DNA of 64,000 nucleotides from Thraustochytrium sp. TN22 (GCA_013306675.1 JABLUY010000101.1:9710-73709), one strand, 5' to 3'. Counted from the stretch's first letter, positions 32,845 through 43,539 are shown. Notes: generated from the letters alone by a model not told the origin. A program made the numbers and translations.

Positions 32845-33772
32845 GTCTCCCGCGCGCCGCGGGTTCTGGTGCCGGCGGCGGGCGCCGCGACCAGACCCCC
32901 GAACGGCGCCTGCGCCGGAGGCGCGGCCGTCGCCGCGGGCGGGAAGGATGGATGGATGGATGGATGGGTGTCGATGGATGGGATGCGGCTGCCGGCCGCC
33001 GTCCTCGCCTCGCCGCCTCGGGCAGGGCGGCCACCAGCCTGCCCCCGGCGCTCCGGCCGCCGCGGGCGCGGCGCGCCGCCCAGCGCAGCCACGCGACCGC
33101 GCTCGGCCGCGCCGCGCTTCCGTCGGGTGTCGCCGGCCTGCCGGGCGCGGCGGCCAGCCTGGGCGGCGGAGCAAGCAGCCTGATCAGGGCGGGTGAGTGA
33201 GTGAGCGAGGCTGTTTGAACTCGAACGAGAGGCACGGCCTGGACAACCCCCGGCGTTTCCGGACTCGCAGCCCGCCCCGCGCGGGGCCTCCGGCGCGGCC
33301 GCGGCGCACGGCAGGCCCGGCGAGGCTGCCGCGGGGTTCTGCCGGCGGGGGGCGGCCGGCACGTATGCGCTCCCTGGGATCCACGCGCCGCGCGGCGCGG
33401 TTCGCTAACGCCCGCGCGGCCGTGTGCGCCAGCCCGGAGCCGCGGCCGGCGAGGCGCGGAGGTTACGGGACCCCGAGCGGGCGCGGATGGCAGGTAAGCG
33501 GAGCGGGCGCGCGACGCGGACGGGGTGTGCGCGGAGCGGTGGCTCGCTTTCCTTTCTGAGCGGCTGACCATGACTGGGCGCGGGCTCGGAGTGGAGCCCC
33601 ACCCCGCGGAATCGCACTCCATTGCAGCGCGGCGAGTGCGAGGGATTGACACGGCCGGGGCCGCGCGCGCGCGCCGGCGGCCCGGGCGACGGCCTGCGCG
33701 GCACTGGCAGTCGCGAAGCGAAGCGAAGCGGCGGCGGCGCGGCGGAGGCGGCGAGCACGCAGTGTCGATCAC
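32845..33772. promoter_or_regulatory. Divergent intergenic region, myosin / unknown gene
   Basis: 928 bp, GC-rich, between divergent start codons. Contains (GGAT)n at about 32946-32968. The open frame of the myosin continues upstream to 33174 but begins there in low-complexity Pro/Arg sequence, so I treat it as untranslated. Confidence 0.5.
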
Positions 33773-34735
33773 ATGGAGAAGGCGTTTCAGAAGCGGCAGG
33801 CGGCGCTGCACGTGCGGCAGCAGGAGGAGGACCGCGATGCGCTCGTGGCCTTCGCGCCGCGCGAGCGCGTGGTGCCGCGCTTGCGGCTGGGCGTTCAGGA
33901 TCTTACCGCAAAGGCGAAGGAGGGGACGAGCTTGAGCCGGGGCGTGCCGGCGCTCGTGGCGTCGGCGCGCGAGCGAGGGCCCGGCCTGGCCATGAACAGG
34001 TGGACCGGCGCCCACGACACGACCTCGTGGACTCAGGAGCTGGAGCTCAAGACCCAGGCGCGGCGCGACGAGCGGCCCTTTGCGCACGCAGCCGAGGCGG
34101 CGCGGATCCCGCGCCTGGGCCGACACGACGTGCTGTTCGCGGACCGCGCCCGACACGCGGCCTTTGGGCTTCAAGGCGCGCCTCACAGCCATGACCGCAT
34201 GCTCATCCACCACGTCGGACTGGAGGCTAGCGAAATGGCCAGCTTCGATCGCGTTATGCACGTGTCGCCGCGCAGGAATCTCGACACCTCCTTGCGCACG
34301 TCGGAGAACCCGATGCTCCTTGGCTTCAAGGACCCGGCCCCGCCCTCGCATGGCCGGCGTGCCCCGCAGCACGGCCGGCACCTCAAGTCCTCGATTCATC
34401 CCCATGGCCCAATGCCACAGAACCCGCTTGCCCCGCCGACGCCCACGCCGCCGCCGCCGCGCTGCACCTACGACCCGGTCCGGCACGTCTTCGAGCAGGC
34501 GAGCGGCGAGGCTGGCCAGTGCCCGCTGACGGGCGCGCCAGCGACGCACGCCAAGGTCCACGCGGACCGCAACGACGAGCGTCTGCCATCGGGCCGACTG
34601 CGCTCGCGCCACAAGCACCACGGCGCCTCCGCCGCGCGTACCTCGACGATCGCTGGCCTGCTGCAGCCGGATCCTCAGCAGCAACAACAGCACCACCAAC
34701 AACACCATGAGCAGAATCACGTTATGGCAGGCTAA
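33773..34735 (+). CDS. Unknown basic protein with His/Gln-rich C-terminus
   Basis: 320 residues. The first ~25 residues are helical and charged. The middle (about 70-190) has conserved-looking stretches such as MNRWTGAHDTTSWTQELELK, RLGRHDVLFADRARHAAFG and RMLIHHVGLEASEMASF. A Pro-rich run (PPTPTPPPPR, about 225) and a second block with YDPVRHVFEQASGEAGQCPL follow, then a poly-Gln/His tail. No family is recognised; no membrane helix or signal peptide. Its last 14 bp overlap the 3' end of the convergent pseudokinase gene. Confidence 0.65.
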   Translation: MEKAFQKRQAALHVRQQEEDRDALVAFAPRERVVPRLRLGVQDLTAKAKEGTSLSRGVPALVASARERGPGLAMNRWTGAHDTTSWTQELELKTQARRDERPFAHAAEAARIPRLGRHDVLFADRARHAAFGLQGAPHSHDRMLIHHVGLEASEMASFDRVMHVSPRRNLDTSLRTSENPMLLGFKDPAPPSHGRRAPQHGRHLKSSIHPHGPMPQNPLAPPTPTPPPPRCTYDPVRHVFEQASGEAGQCPLTGAPATHAKVHADRNDERLPSGRLRSRHKHHGASAARTSTIAGLLQPDPQQQQQHHQQHHEQNHVMAG

Positions 34736-36281
34736 CCTTTGAAGGAGACGCAGAAACATTCAGATTGGCGCTGGAGAGCTTGGCAAAGGTGATGCGCTGT
34801 GCACGGCGCGCGGCGCGGCCCTGCAGAGGGGCTGCTTGCTGTCGCGCGTTGTTGCCCAAAAGGGATGGCAGGCGGAGCTTGTGCGCCTGCTTGAGCTCCT
34901 TGAAAAGGTCTTGCCGGCGGGCACGGCGCTCCTCTTTGGTGTCCAAGCCTTGCTGCAGGCGGTTGAACATGTCGGAGAACACCATGTCCTCCGCGATCAC
35001 GGCCCTGTCTGGGTCCTGCTGGCCCTCGGTCCACTCACGCCGCGCGCGGATCGTGCATGACTCCACCGCGTCCGCCATGAGCTCCTTGCACGCCTGCGTG
35101 AAGTAGCAGTACTCGATCTCCTCTGGCGTCGGTCGCGCCTGCAGCTCCGCCGGCGTGTGGCCCGGCTGCGCCACTGTCCGGTCGTACACGCGCTGCGGGC
35201 GGTGAAAGCACGAGGTGTCCCCGGCGACGAGGTAGTTGCGCGGTGCGCACGGCGCTTCGAGTCGGTGCAGGAGCGACCAGTCGCCGATCATGGAGAAGAA
35301 CAAGCTGTGCTGCACTTGCGGGAAGCTCCAGCGGTCGCCCGGGTCGTAGCTGAGCAGGCCATTGATGACATGCAGCACTCCGTTGGACCGATGCCGCCAC
35401 TCCACGGCGTCGGTCCACAACGGCAGCCGCACACGCTTGTTGGTGAGGATCCGCTTCGCCACGGCCGCGTCATCCTCCACCTGCTCATTGCCGAAAGGCG
35501 AGTAGCCCATCACGAGCTGGAACATGAGCACGCCGAGCGCCCACCAGTCCACCTCGAACCCGTGGCTGAGCTCGTCATCGGCGCTGCCGACGATGCGCTC
35601 GCGGTACGAGGGCGCGAGAAACTCGGGCGCCGCGCTGCTCTGCGTCAGCGCTGCGCTCTGTTCCGTGGTGCGCAAAAGGTCATGCTCGCTTTCAAACTGC
35701 ATGGCGTGTCCAAAGCCGAGCAGCTTCACGTGACCGTTCCACGCGATGCCGACGTTCTCTGGGGAAAGGTTGCGGTGCACTACGTTGCGCCGGTGCAGAA
35801 AGTCGAGCGCCACCGCGATCTCGGACGCGTAGAACCGCACTGCGTCCGGCGCGAAGATCTTGGGCGGCGCCAGCCTCTGCGTCACTGGCCGACGCAGGAG
35901 CTCCAGCGTGCCGCCCACGCAGAACTCCTGCACAAAAAACACAAAGGAGTGATGGTCGAACACGCGGAATAGGTTCACCACGAACTTGTTCTGCAGGTGG
36001 AGGTGGATGCTGGCCTCGCGGCGCACGGCCTCAAACGCCTTGCTCTGATAGATCCACTTCTTTTTGATCCCGCGCAAGGCGTAGTAGCGGCCTGTCGCCT
36101 TGAGCTTGGCGATGCTGACGCGCGTGCGCCTGCCCTCGCACACCACCTTGGGCGTCTCGAAGCTGTCAATGTTCACGAACCGCATCGTCATGGTCTTGCC
36201 GTCGCGCACTTGATTGGCGAGCCACGGCGGGAACTGCCGCTCTCGAGCGTCCTGCAGCGTGTACTGACGGGCCCTCTTCAT
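34722..36281 (-). CDS. AGC-family pseudokinase
   Basis: 519 residues. The fold is clearly that of a PKA/AGC kinase: the helix-C glutamate is present in RREAS (Glu89), HRNLSPEN lies at 169-176, APEFLAP and VDWWALGVLMFQLVMGYSPF follow, and there is an AGC-like C-terminal extension. The catalytic residues are changed: the VAIK lysine is Arg70 (YYALRGIKKK), the HRD aspartate is Asn171, and the DFG aspartate is Gly189 (LLGFGHA). The glycine loop (VCEGRRTRVS) is also poor. It should not phosphorylate substrates by the normal mechanism; a regulatory or scaffolding pseudokinase is likely. The Asn of the catalytic loop (Asn176) is kept. It is divergent to RSP3 and converges with the gene at 33773. Confidence 0.88.
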   Translation of the reverse strand: MKRARQYTLQDARERQFPPWLANQVRDGKTMTMRFVNIDSFETPKVVCEGRRTRVSIAKLKATGRYYALRGIKKKWIYQSKAFEAVRREASIHLHLQNKFVVNLFRVFDHHSFVFFVQEFCVGGTLELLRRPVTQRLAPPKIFAPDAVRFYASEIAVALDFLHRRNVVHRNLSPENVGIAWNGHVKLLGFGHAMQFESEHDLLRTTEQSAALTQSSAAPEFLAPSYRERIVGSADDELSHGFEVDWWALGVLMFQLVMGYSPFGNEQVEDDAAVAKRILTNKRVRLPLWTDAVEWRHRSNGVLHVINGLLSYDPGDRWSFPQVQHSLFFSMIGDWSLLHRLEAPCAPRNYLVAGDTSCFHRPQRVYDRTVAQPGHTPAELQARPTPEEIEYCYFTQACKELMADAVESCTIRARREWTEGQQDPDRAVIAEDMVFSDMFNRLQQGLDTKEERRARRQDLFKELKQAHKLRLPSLLGNNARQQAAPLQGRAARRAQRITFAKLSSANLNVSASPSKVSLP

Positions 36282-36768
36282 GATCTCGGCGCCCTTCTCA
36301 CCGCCGCCAAGCTTGCAGTGCTGTCTGTGCTGCGACGGGAAAAATCGGCTTGCTCTGCCACGCCGCCGCCGCCGCCGCAGGCGAGGCTGGCGGAGGTCTC
36401 CGAATTCACGATCGTGCCGTCACCGCCAACAACAGCGCGGCCGCCGCGGCCCGGAGACGACGGCCGCTATGCTCTCTCAGCTCCCTACCCTTCGCACACC
36501 GCTCATCCTTCGGCTTAAATTCGTGGGAGGTGCGGGCGCCGCGAGTTTCCGAACCATTTGCACGTTGAGCCCCGGCGGCACCGCAGGCCTGCACTGTCCA
36601 CTGGCAAGATGAAGGCAGGCAGGCACTCCGCAGGTCTGCGGCCGCCTTCGCCGCCGACGGAAAAGGCGGGCGGCGGGCACGCGGCGCCAGTGCCACCGCG
36701 GTGCGAGGGCGCGCGCTGGGCGTGGCGTGGCGTGGCGTGGCTTGCGGCGGCGTGGTGGGCCTGGGAGG
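36282..36768. promoter_or_regulatory. Divergent promoter region, pseudokinase / RSP3
   Basis: 487 bp between two start codons. No recognisable motif apart from a cgtgg tandem run at about 36720-36740. Confidence 0.45.
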
Positions 36769-38139
36769 ATGGACTCCAGCCCGCTGTACAAGTTCGCGGC
36801 CAGTCCGCAGGCCGTGGACGCGAAGCGCAGGTCGCTGTACCGCAAGGCCAAGGACGCAGCGCTGGACGTGCGCGTGGCCGCCGTCGGCGCGCGCGACGGC
36901 GCCGTCGCGGACAGCAAGGACTCGAGCGAGGAGCAGCGCCTTGGCCATGTGCGGGTGCCATGGGGTAGTATCGCGCGGCAGCACACGGACGCAGAGCTCC
37001 AGGGCATGCTCGAGCAGGCCGGCCGGGGCGTCGTGGACATCTCGGCCAACCTCGTGGAGCAGACCTCGCCGGTAGCCCGGTCGGCCGTCGGCGCGCAGAC
37101 GGACGCCTTCCAAAAGCGGCCGGAGACGCCCCCGTACGCGCCTCGCAAAACAGGCGTGGATGCCAGCACGCAGATTGAGGACCAAACCGAGCTCTTTGAC
37201 TTCGATCGCGAGGTGGAGCCCATCCTCTCGGTGATTGTCAGCAAAACGCTCGAGCAGAGTCTGGTGGAGGTGCGCCGAGAGGAGGAGCTGGCCCGACTGG
37301 CGCGCGTCAAGGACGCGCACCGCGAGGAGAACGAGCGCCTGCGCGCTGAGCGCGAGGAGCGTGAGCGCCTTCAGATGCAGCGCTGGGCAGAGAAAGAGGC
37401 TCTCAAGCGCAAGGAAGCGGCCCGGCTCGCGCGCGAGCTGCAGCTCTGCGAGAAGGCGGCGGCGTGCCGATTTTTCCAAACCTCCATCCGGGACCACTTC
37501 CAGGCCAACGCGATCCGCAACCTGGAAAACTCCGGCCATTTCAGGGACCAGCTGCGCGACGAGATTGAAGAGGTCTTTCTGCCGATGCTCGAGGCCGGGG
37601 TGGCCGCGCTCGTGGACCGCCGCGCGCTCTGCGTGCAGCTCACGCACCAGATTGTGCAGCGGTCGCTGGCCGCCCGCCGCCGGAGAGCGCTCGACTACCG
37701 CGCGGGGATCGAGGCGCGCAGGCTCGCCGCGGTCGAGGAGGCGGCGCGCGCCGCTGCGGCCGCGGAGGCGGCGCGCAACAAGCGCATCCGCATCTTCTTG
37801 CGCGGGGAGGACATCCTCGGCACGGAGGGCGTGCTCGGCCCCATCGAACTTACGCTCGGCTTCACCATCGCGGCAGCAGAGCGAGCCATCGAGGCCTGGC
37901 TCGCTGAAAACGTCGACGAGTCCGTGGCCGCGCCGGAAGGTGGCTTTTTGCGCCTCGCGCTCCAGCTCTCCGACGGCGAGATCGACCCTGAGGACGAGGA
38001 GCGGACGCTTGAGTTCCTCACCTTCCAGGACGACTGCGTTCTCCAAGGCGAAGACGCCGATGCTCGAGAAAGCGCGGAGGCTCCGCTCGACGAGAGCACC
38101 CCAAGCGAAGACGTTTCTGGCGACGCCGAGGAGAACTAA
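36769..38139 (+). CDS. RSPH3: Radial spoke protein 3 (RSPH3)
   Basis: 456 residues. RSP3 dimerises to form the stalk of the radial spoke in motile cilia and anchors it to the axoneme; in other species it also acts as an A-kinase anchoring protein. Signature sequence is clear: VGAQTDAF, then APRKTGVDASTQIED, then LFDFDREVEPILSVIVSKTLEQSLVEV, which covers the amphipathic helix that binds PKA-RII-like domains, followed by a long charged coiled coil. The C-terminal ~120 residues, including LRGEDILGTEGVLGPIEL and an acidic tail, are less conserved. The start at 36769 is the first ATG that keeps the family-like N-terminus. The gene shows that the organism builds motile cilia. Confidence 0.92.
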   Translation: MDSSPLYKFAASPQAVDAKRRSLYRKAKDAALDVRVAAVGARDGAVADSKDSSEEQRLGHVRVPWGSIARQHTDAELQGMLEQAGRGVVDISANLVEQTSPVARSAVGAQTDAFQKRPETPPYAPRKTGVDASTQIEDQTELFDFDREVEPILSVIVSKTLEQSLVEVRREEELARLARVKDAHREENERLRAEREERERLQMQRWAEKEALKRKEAARLARELQLCEKAAACRFFQTSIRDHFQANAIRNLENSGHFRDQLRDEIEEVFLPMLEAGVAALVDRRALCVQLTHQIVQRSLAARRRRALDYRAGIEARRLAAVEEAARAAAAAEAARNKRIRIFLRGEDILGTEGVLGPIELTLGFTIAAAERAIEAWLAENVDESVAAPEGGFLRLALQLSDGEIDPEDEERTLEFLTFQDDCVLQGEDADARESAEAPLDESTPSEDVSGDAEEN

Positions 38140-38489
38140 CTTGGCCTTTCTGCGGAGGTGCGTCCTTTCTTTCGGTGTTGATGAAGAGGGGAGTTGCAAT
38201 GTGTACCAAGGCACGGACGCACGCGTGCGCAGCCCGTCAGAGTGGTGTACCAAGGTACGGACGTACGTATGCGCGAAGCGTCAGAATGTAAGAGATTTTG
38301 ATGACAGCATATTTATGGGCTACAACGGTCCGAACAGGAGAGAACGCGCATCCGTGCACGCAACGCACGCACGCGCTGTGCGCCAGAAACTCGAGCGAAT
38401 AGTGTACTTGCACACGTGCGCTTTGTTGCTTGTCTTGCCTTGTCTTGTCGTGTCTTGTCTTGTCTTGTCGTGTCTTGCCTTGTTGTTGG
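38140..38489. repeat. Convergent 3' region with TTGTC-type repeat
   Basis: 350 bp between convergent genes. Contains a duplicated ccaaggtacgga/ccaaggcacgga block (about 38204-38260) and a (TTGTC)n-like tract at 38431-38487. Confidence 0.7.
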
Positions 38490-40137
38490 TCAAATGTCGG
38501 CTTCGGTGTCTGAGGCTTCGTTGTTTAAGTTGGGTTTGGCGCCGCTGGCGCCTGCGGTAGCAGCGCCGTTGACGGCACCGTTCGGCCCATTGCCCTGGAA
38601 ATGTGCAAAGGTCAGCGACGCAGAACCAGGCCTGCCGCTCCCGCCGTCCCTGCTTTGCTCGAGCTCCTGGATGCGTGCCTTGAGCTGCTGGACCTCCTTT
38701 GCATAGGACTGCGCGCCAGACTCAAGCAAGGCGCGCATCTCTTTGAGCGCCATGTTCTCCTGCAAAAGGGCCTCCAGGCGACGTGCAAGCTCGTGCTTGA
38801 CGCCGTCCTCGGCGGCGTCCGCCCCAGACCCAGCCCCCGTTCCCGCCCCCGCCCCAGCGCGGGCGCCTACAGCGCCCGGCCCTGGCATCGGGCCTCCGGA
38901 CTGCCGCCGGCGTAGGAACGTAGACAGTGCCGGCGGCCGCTTGCTCTGCGCGGCCTGGAGCGCCTCGCGAAGTTCGCGCGCCTCCGCCTCGAGGCGCTCG
39001 CGGTCAGCACGCGCGGCGCGCTCCTGCTCCTGCTTCGCTTCCTCGAGCGCCTCTAGCTGGCGCCTGAGCTCTGCACTAGCTGAGGACTCGCGCACGAGCT
39101 CACCCTTGAGCTCCTTGGCAAGCGAGATGGCGCGCTTCGAGGCGATCTTGTGCTCCACGGCCTGCTCCTCGAGCTTCTGCGCGAGGCCGTCGCGCTCCTC
39201 TTCGAGATCCGCGCGGGCCGCTTCAAGCGCGTCGCGCACCTTATGCGCCTCCGCCAGTGCATCCTCTGCTGCCTCTGCACGCGCTTGCGCCTCGGCGCGC
39301 ATGTTCGACGCAACACGGAGCGCCTCCTCGGCCTCGCTGGCACGCTGCGCGTCACGCGCTGCGGTCTCTCGCGCCTCACGCAGGTCCTCCTCGGTCTGGG
39401 CGGCGCGCGGCCGCAGGTCGGCCAGCTCGCGTTCGGCTTTGTCGAGTGCTTCAGATTTCGCTGCAAGCTCCGCCTGGCTCGAGGCGAGCTGCGACTGCGC
39501 CTGCGCCTTGCGGCGCGCGGCCGCTTTGAGCTTTTCGGCCTGCTTCTCCAGGTCGGCGGCCTGTGCCGCTACCTTGGCTTCGAGCTCCGCGGTCGCCGAG
39601 GAGGCCGCACTGCTCTTCTGCGTCTCAAGGTCTGCGCAGCGCGCCTCCAGCACCTTGATGCGCTCCCGCGCCGCATTCAACTCCTGGGTGTCGGCGCTGG
39701 ACGGCGTGCTCGTAATCTCCAGCATCTCCTTGAGCGTGCCGACCTGCTGCCGCAGGCTCGTGTTCTCGTCCCGGAGCTGCTGTGTACTCTGGTGCTCGCC
39801 CTCGAGCTCCGCCAGCCGCTCGCGCGCCTTGACCAGCTCCTCGCCAGCGCGCTGCGCCGTGGCCTCCGCCTCGGCGCGCCCCGCAGCCTCACGCGCCGCC
39901 TGGGCCTCGCGCTCCGTTGCCTCGCGCTCCACCCGCTCCCACTCCTTGCGCAGTCTCTCCAGCTCCTCGCGCTCCTTGGCGTCCAGCGCCGGTGCTTCCG
40001 GCGCCTCTTCCTCCTCCTCCTCCTCTTCCTCCGCGAGCCGAGGCGTCGCAGGCGCGTCCATGTTGACATCAGGCAAGGCGTGCGCGTGCTCCTCGACCTG
40101 TTCCTGATCTTCCTCATGCTGCTGATCCTCCTCCTCG

Positions 40138-40194
<57 letters not shown>

Positions 40195-40571
40195 TCCTCA
40201 GCTTGCTTGTCGATGCTCAGCGGCTGCGCGCTCTCCTCGCCTCTCCGGTCCTCCTGCTCCTGTTCTTGCTCCTGATCTTGCTCCTGCTCCTGCTGAGGCG
40301 GCTCAACCTGCTGCTCGCTCGGGTCGTCCACCAGCGGCTGCGCATTCTCCTCGCCTTGCAGCAGCTGCAGCTGCTCCTCGCCCTGCGCGCCGTCCTCGTC
40401 CCTCGCCTCGCGCTGCTCCGGCTGCCCTTCCTCGCGAGCGTCGCTCTGGCCCGGGTCCTCGTCCTCCGCCCGCCCGCGCTCCTCTCGTCGCGCGCCCTGG
40501 CCCTCGTCGCCGTGGCTCGCGCGCTGCAGCTCGCGGGCGTTGGCCGCGTCGCCCTGCGCGTCCTCCTCCAT
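38490..40571 (-). CDS. Golgin-like coiled-coil protein with polyQ tract
   Basis: 693 residues from the ATG at 40571. Residues 1-120 are acidic and Gln/Glu-rich, ending in a poly-Gln run of about 18 (CTG/CAG repeat at 40139-40192). A short Pro/acid segment follows. From about 190 to 530 there is an uninterrupted coiled coil rich in Ala, Glu, Arg and Leu. A second coiled coil (about 590-660) precedes a Gly/Asn-rich tail ending in an acidic DTEADI. No diagnostic GRIP or GRAB motif is visible, so a Golgi tether is only a guess. It is divergent to SHQ1, 325 bp apart. Confidence 0.7.
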
Positions 40572-40896
40572 CCCGCCGCGCCGCGCCCAGCCCGCCGCGC
40601 CCAGCCCGCCGCGCCGAGCCGCGCCGAGCCGCGCCGAGCCGCGCCGAGCCGCGCCGGCCGCGCGGGCGCCCGGTCCTCGCCGCCCGGCCGCCGCCGCTCG
40701 AGCGGGACCGCGCGCGGCGCGGCTCAGCCTCTGCGAGCCCGAGCGGGTCTGCGCTGGCAGGGGCGGGGCCGCCCGCATGGCGCGACTGGGGGCGCCAGCC
40801 TGAGGCAGGCTGAGCCCGAGGGCAGTGGACAGGAAACGCGCGGCGCGGCGCGGCGGCGGCGCGGGCGGCGCGGGCGGCGCGGGCGGCGCGGCGAGG

Positions 40897-42822
40897 ATGC
40901 CGGTGACGCCGCGGTTCTCGCTGGCGCAGGACGATGCCTTCGTGTTCGTGACGATGCGCGTGCCGTACGTGCGCGTGTCGGACCTGGAGTACTCCATCGA
41001 GGGCGCCGCGGTCTCGGTCTTCGTCAAGCCGTACCTGCTCAAGCTGAGGCTGCCGGCGAGCGTGGAGGACGACGAGCGCACCAAGGCGGAGTACGACCCG
41101 CTGCGCGACAATGGCACGGTGGTGCTTCACCTGCCCAAGACGGAGGCCGGCAGGCACTTCGAGGACCTCGACCTGCTGACCAAGCTGAGCCAGCCGGCCG
41201 GTAAGAGCAGCCGCGCAGGCCCGCCGTCCCTCCGGGTTGTGGACGGCACGGTGCCCAAGGGTGAAGCGGCGGCCAGCGCGCCCGCAGTGTCGCTCCAAAA
41301 GGACGCGCCCGGCGCAGCTGCACCCCTCATCGAGGTGCTCAGCTCCCTCACCTTTGACGACGAGAAGAAGCCGGCCGAGGACAGCAGCGACCAACAGGTG
41401 GCCGCTGCCACGGACAAGAGCAGCGGCCAGCAGGAGAGCAGCGCCGAGGCTGTCGCGGCCGAGCCGCCATCTCCACCGCTGCTCAAGCTGGGCGGAGACG
41501 GGCGCGAGGGCGCCTCGGGCTCCGCGAAGACCGCGTCCACGGACTACCTCGCGAGCCTGCTGGAGCAGACCACGCTGGAGGGCAGCGAGGGCGGCGTGGG
41601 CGCGTCGAGGGCGCCGGACGATGATCACCGGGCCGGCGACGTGGAAGCGAGCCTGGACCTTTCCGCGCCCAAGTACGGCTTCAACCACGGCATGGAGGGC
41701 TTCTTCCGCGACATCCTCTCGGACTTTCCCGAGCTTGTCGATCTGCCTGATCCGGACTCGACGCCCGAGGAGAAGCGGCGCCAGCTGCGCATCGAGGCGG
41801 AGAACACGGCGTTTGACGTTGATCGCTACCTGGGCGACCTCTGCGAGGTGGAGGAGGATGACTTCTTCAAGGCCGCCATGGCGTATGCGGGTCCCGAGGT
41901 CGAGTTTTCGGGCTTCTCGGACGACGAGCAGGAGCAGATGCGGCAGCTCCGCAACCGCGAGTTCTTGCCGTTTTCTCCCTACGAAGAGGAACGCGCGCTC
42001 TGCGCCATGCTGGACGTGGCACTGGCGTTCCTGTATGACGCGCGCACCACGCAAGGCGAGCACAATGCCGAGACGGCCTGGACCATTCGCACATTGAGCT
42101 CCACGCTCTGCTGGCTGGACTCCTTTGCGGTACGTTTCCACTTCTTGAATGCCGGTTCGAGGAAGAACCGACGCTAACTGACTTGCCTCTCCGTACGCGT
42201 GCTCGCGCGCTCGCAGGACGTGGGTGCCGTTGTGCGTGCCTCGACGCACCGCTTCATCATTTGCCCGTACATTCGCAACCTCTCGCTCGCCAGCAAGGTG
42301 CTCGCGGACGCGGCGACGGTCATGACACAGGGCCGCCGCGGCCTGCTGCGGTGCCTGCTTGCAGTGCACCGCGTCTTTGCGCGCTCCGATGTTTTCTACC
42401 TGCACAACCGACTGTATGTGACAGACATGGTCATTTGGCTGCAGCACGTGGACGAAGAGACCGTGGCGGACTTTTGCGCGCGCGCCAAGTCCTGTGCGTC
42501 GTACTATGCTGGAGACCCGTACGACGCGCTGCGCTGGGACCTGCAGACTTTGGAGTCGGACTTTCGCATCCATGAGCTCGCCGGCGCGAGTGATGGGGAA
42601 GAGGACGATGATGAGGATAGCAGCGACAGCGACGGCGGGGAGGGCGTGGAGGCCTCGTCCGGGAGCAGCAGCAGCAGCAGTGGCGGCAGCGAGAGCAGCA
42701 GCTCAGACAGTGAGAGCAGCAGCTCAGACAGCGAGAGCAGCGCCGACACGGACGATGAGGGACCTGAGCCGGATCAGCCCGTGCAGCAAGACGACGACAA
42801 CGATGAGGAGGAGACATCGTAA
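40897..42822 (+). CDS. SHQ1: SHQ1, assembly chaperone of H/ACA snoRNPs (two exons)
   Basis: Exons 40897-42129 and 42217-42822 (intron 87 nt, GTACGT...CAG, phase 0) encode 612 residues. SHQ1 holds dyskerin/NAP57 before it enters H/ACA ribonucleoproteins. The N-terminal CS domain is typical: MPVTPRFSLAQDDAFVFVTM, VPYVRVSDLEY, GTVVLHLPKTEAGRHFEDLD. A low-complexity linker (about 120-250) is followed by the SHQ1-specific helical domain: KYGFNHGMEGFFRDIL, LPDPDSTPEEKRRQLRIEAE, then across the splice STLCWLDSFA and HRFIICPYIRNLSLASKVL. The C-terminal ~90 residues are a Ser/Asp/Glu tail with many CK2-type sites. The start lies at the beginning of the CS domain; upstream in-frame starts are non-ATG. 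Confidence 0.9.
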
Positions 42823-42955
42823 GAAAAAAAATGGACAAGGTGATTTGGGTCTTGCTACGAAGGGTAGGGTGCAAAGAGAGGGTTCCACAACGACAGGTGG
42901 GTTGCGATGCGACGCTATTGACACAGCGCGCGCCGCGTGCGCTTGCTCGCTTGCG

Positions 42956-43204
42956 TTACTTACGGCCTGAAATCTCCTTTCCGAGCTCCTTGCGCACCTC
43001 GGAGAGAAAGCCGAGCAAGTTGGTGCCGCCGGTCTTGAAGTTCTCGCCGGCCTTGACGCCGCCCTCGCTGATGATCTTCTGCGACTTTGTCACGTTCTGG
43101 TGCGTCTTGTGCGCCGCGCGCAGGAACGTCTCGGAGCTCGCCAGGCGCTTGGTGATGACCTCGTTCGCCAGCCACTGCGCGATGCGCTGGAAGAACTGCG
43201 ACAT
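42956..43204 (-). CDS. Small 82-residue protein
   Basis: 82 residues from the ATG at 43204. Two helical halves: IAQWLANEVITKRLASSETF, then RAAHKTHQNVTKSQKII, then a Gly-rich link and LLGFLSEVRKELGKEI. The phrase NEVITKRLASS followed by a short amphipathic helix recalls small mitochondrial-associated proteins such as NCBP2AS2-like ones, but the match is weak. It could also be a short coiled-coil subunit of a membrane complex. It is divergent to UXT with a GCTC-repeat promoter between them. Confidence 0.6.
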   Translation of the reverse strand: MSQFFQRIAQWLANEVITKRLASSETFLRAAHKTHQNVTKSQKIISEGGVKAGENFKTGGTNLLGFLSEVRKELGKEISGRK

Positions 43205-43539
43205 CGTTCCGCTCGCTCGCTCGCTCGCCCGCTCGCCGGCTCGCTCGCTCGCCGCTCGCCCGCGCGCGCGCCCGCTCGCCCGCTCGACCGCCGCTCGCTC
43301 GCTCGCTCGCTCGCTCGCGCGCGCGCGCCGCCCCTCCGGTCGCCGGACTCTCTCTTCGCGGTCTGCCGCCGCCGTCGTCGTCGCGCCGACACTGGCTGGC
43401 ACGCGCTTCCAGTCCTTGGCCGGCGCGGAATTCCGGGGCGGCCCGGAGCTCCGGAGGGCGCGGCGGCGGCGCGCCGACCGCGACCCGAGGGCGCTGAGCG
43501 GGCCCGGCAGAGACGGACGGCGGCGCGCGCGGCGGCGGC
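43205..43539. promoter_or_regulatory. Divergent promoter region with (GCTC)n repeat
   Basis: 335 bp between start codons. The first ~115 bp are (CGCT)n-like repeats; the remainder is GC-rich without a motif I recognise. Confidence 0.5.

Noticed and set aside
32845-33174. N-terminal extension of the myosin
   Set aside because: Pro/Arg/Gly low complexity in a region that must contain a divergent promoter; the ATG at 32844 is preferred.
31985-34759. 924-codon minus-strand open frame
   Set aside because: Antisense or out of frame to the myosin N-terminus and the unknown gene at 33773; the translation is low-complexity Arg/Pro/Ala.
40303-42573. 756-codon minus-strand open frame over SHQ1
   Set aside because: SHQ1 on the plus strand is clearly homologous; the antisense frame has no motif.
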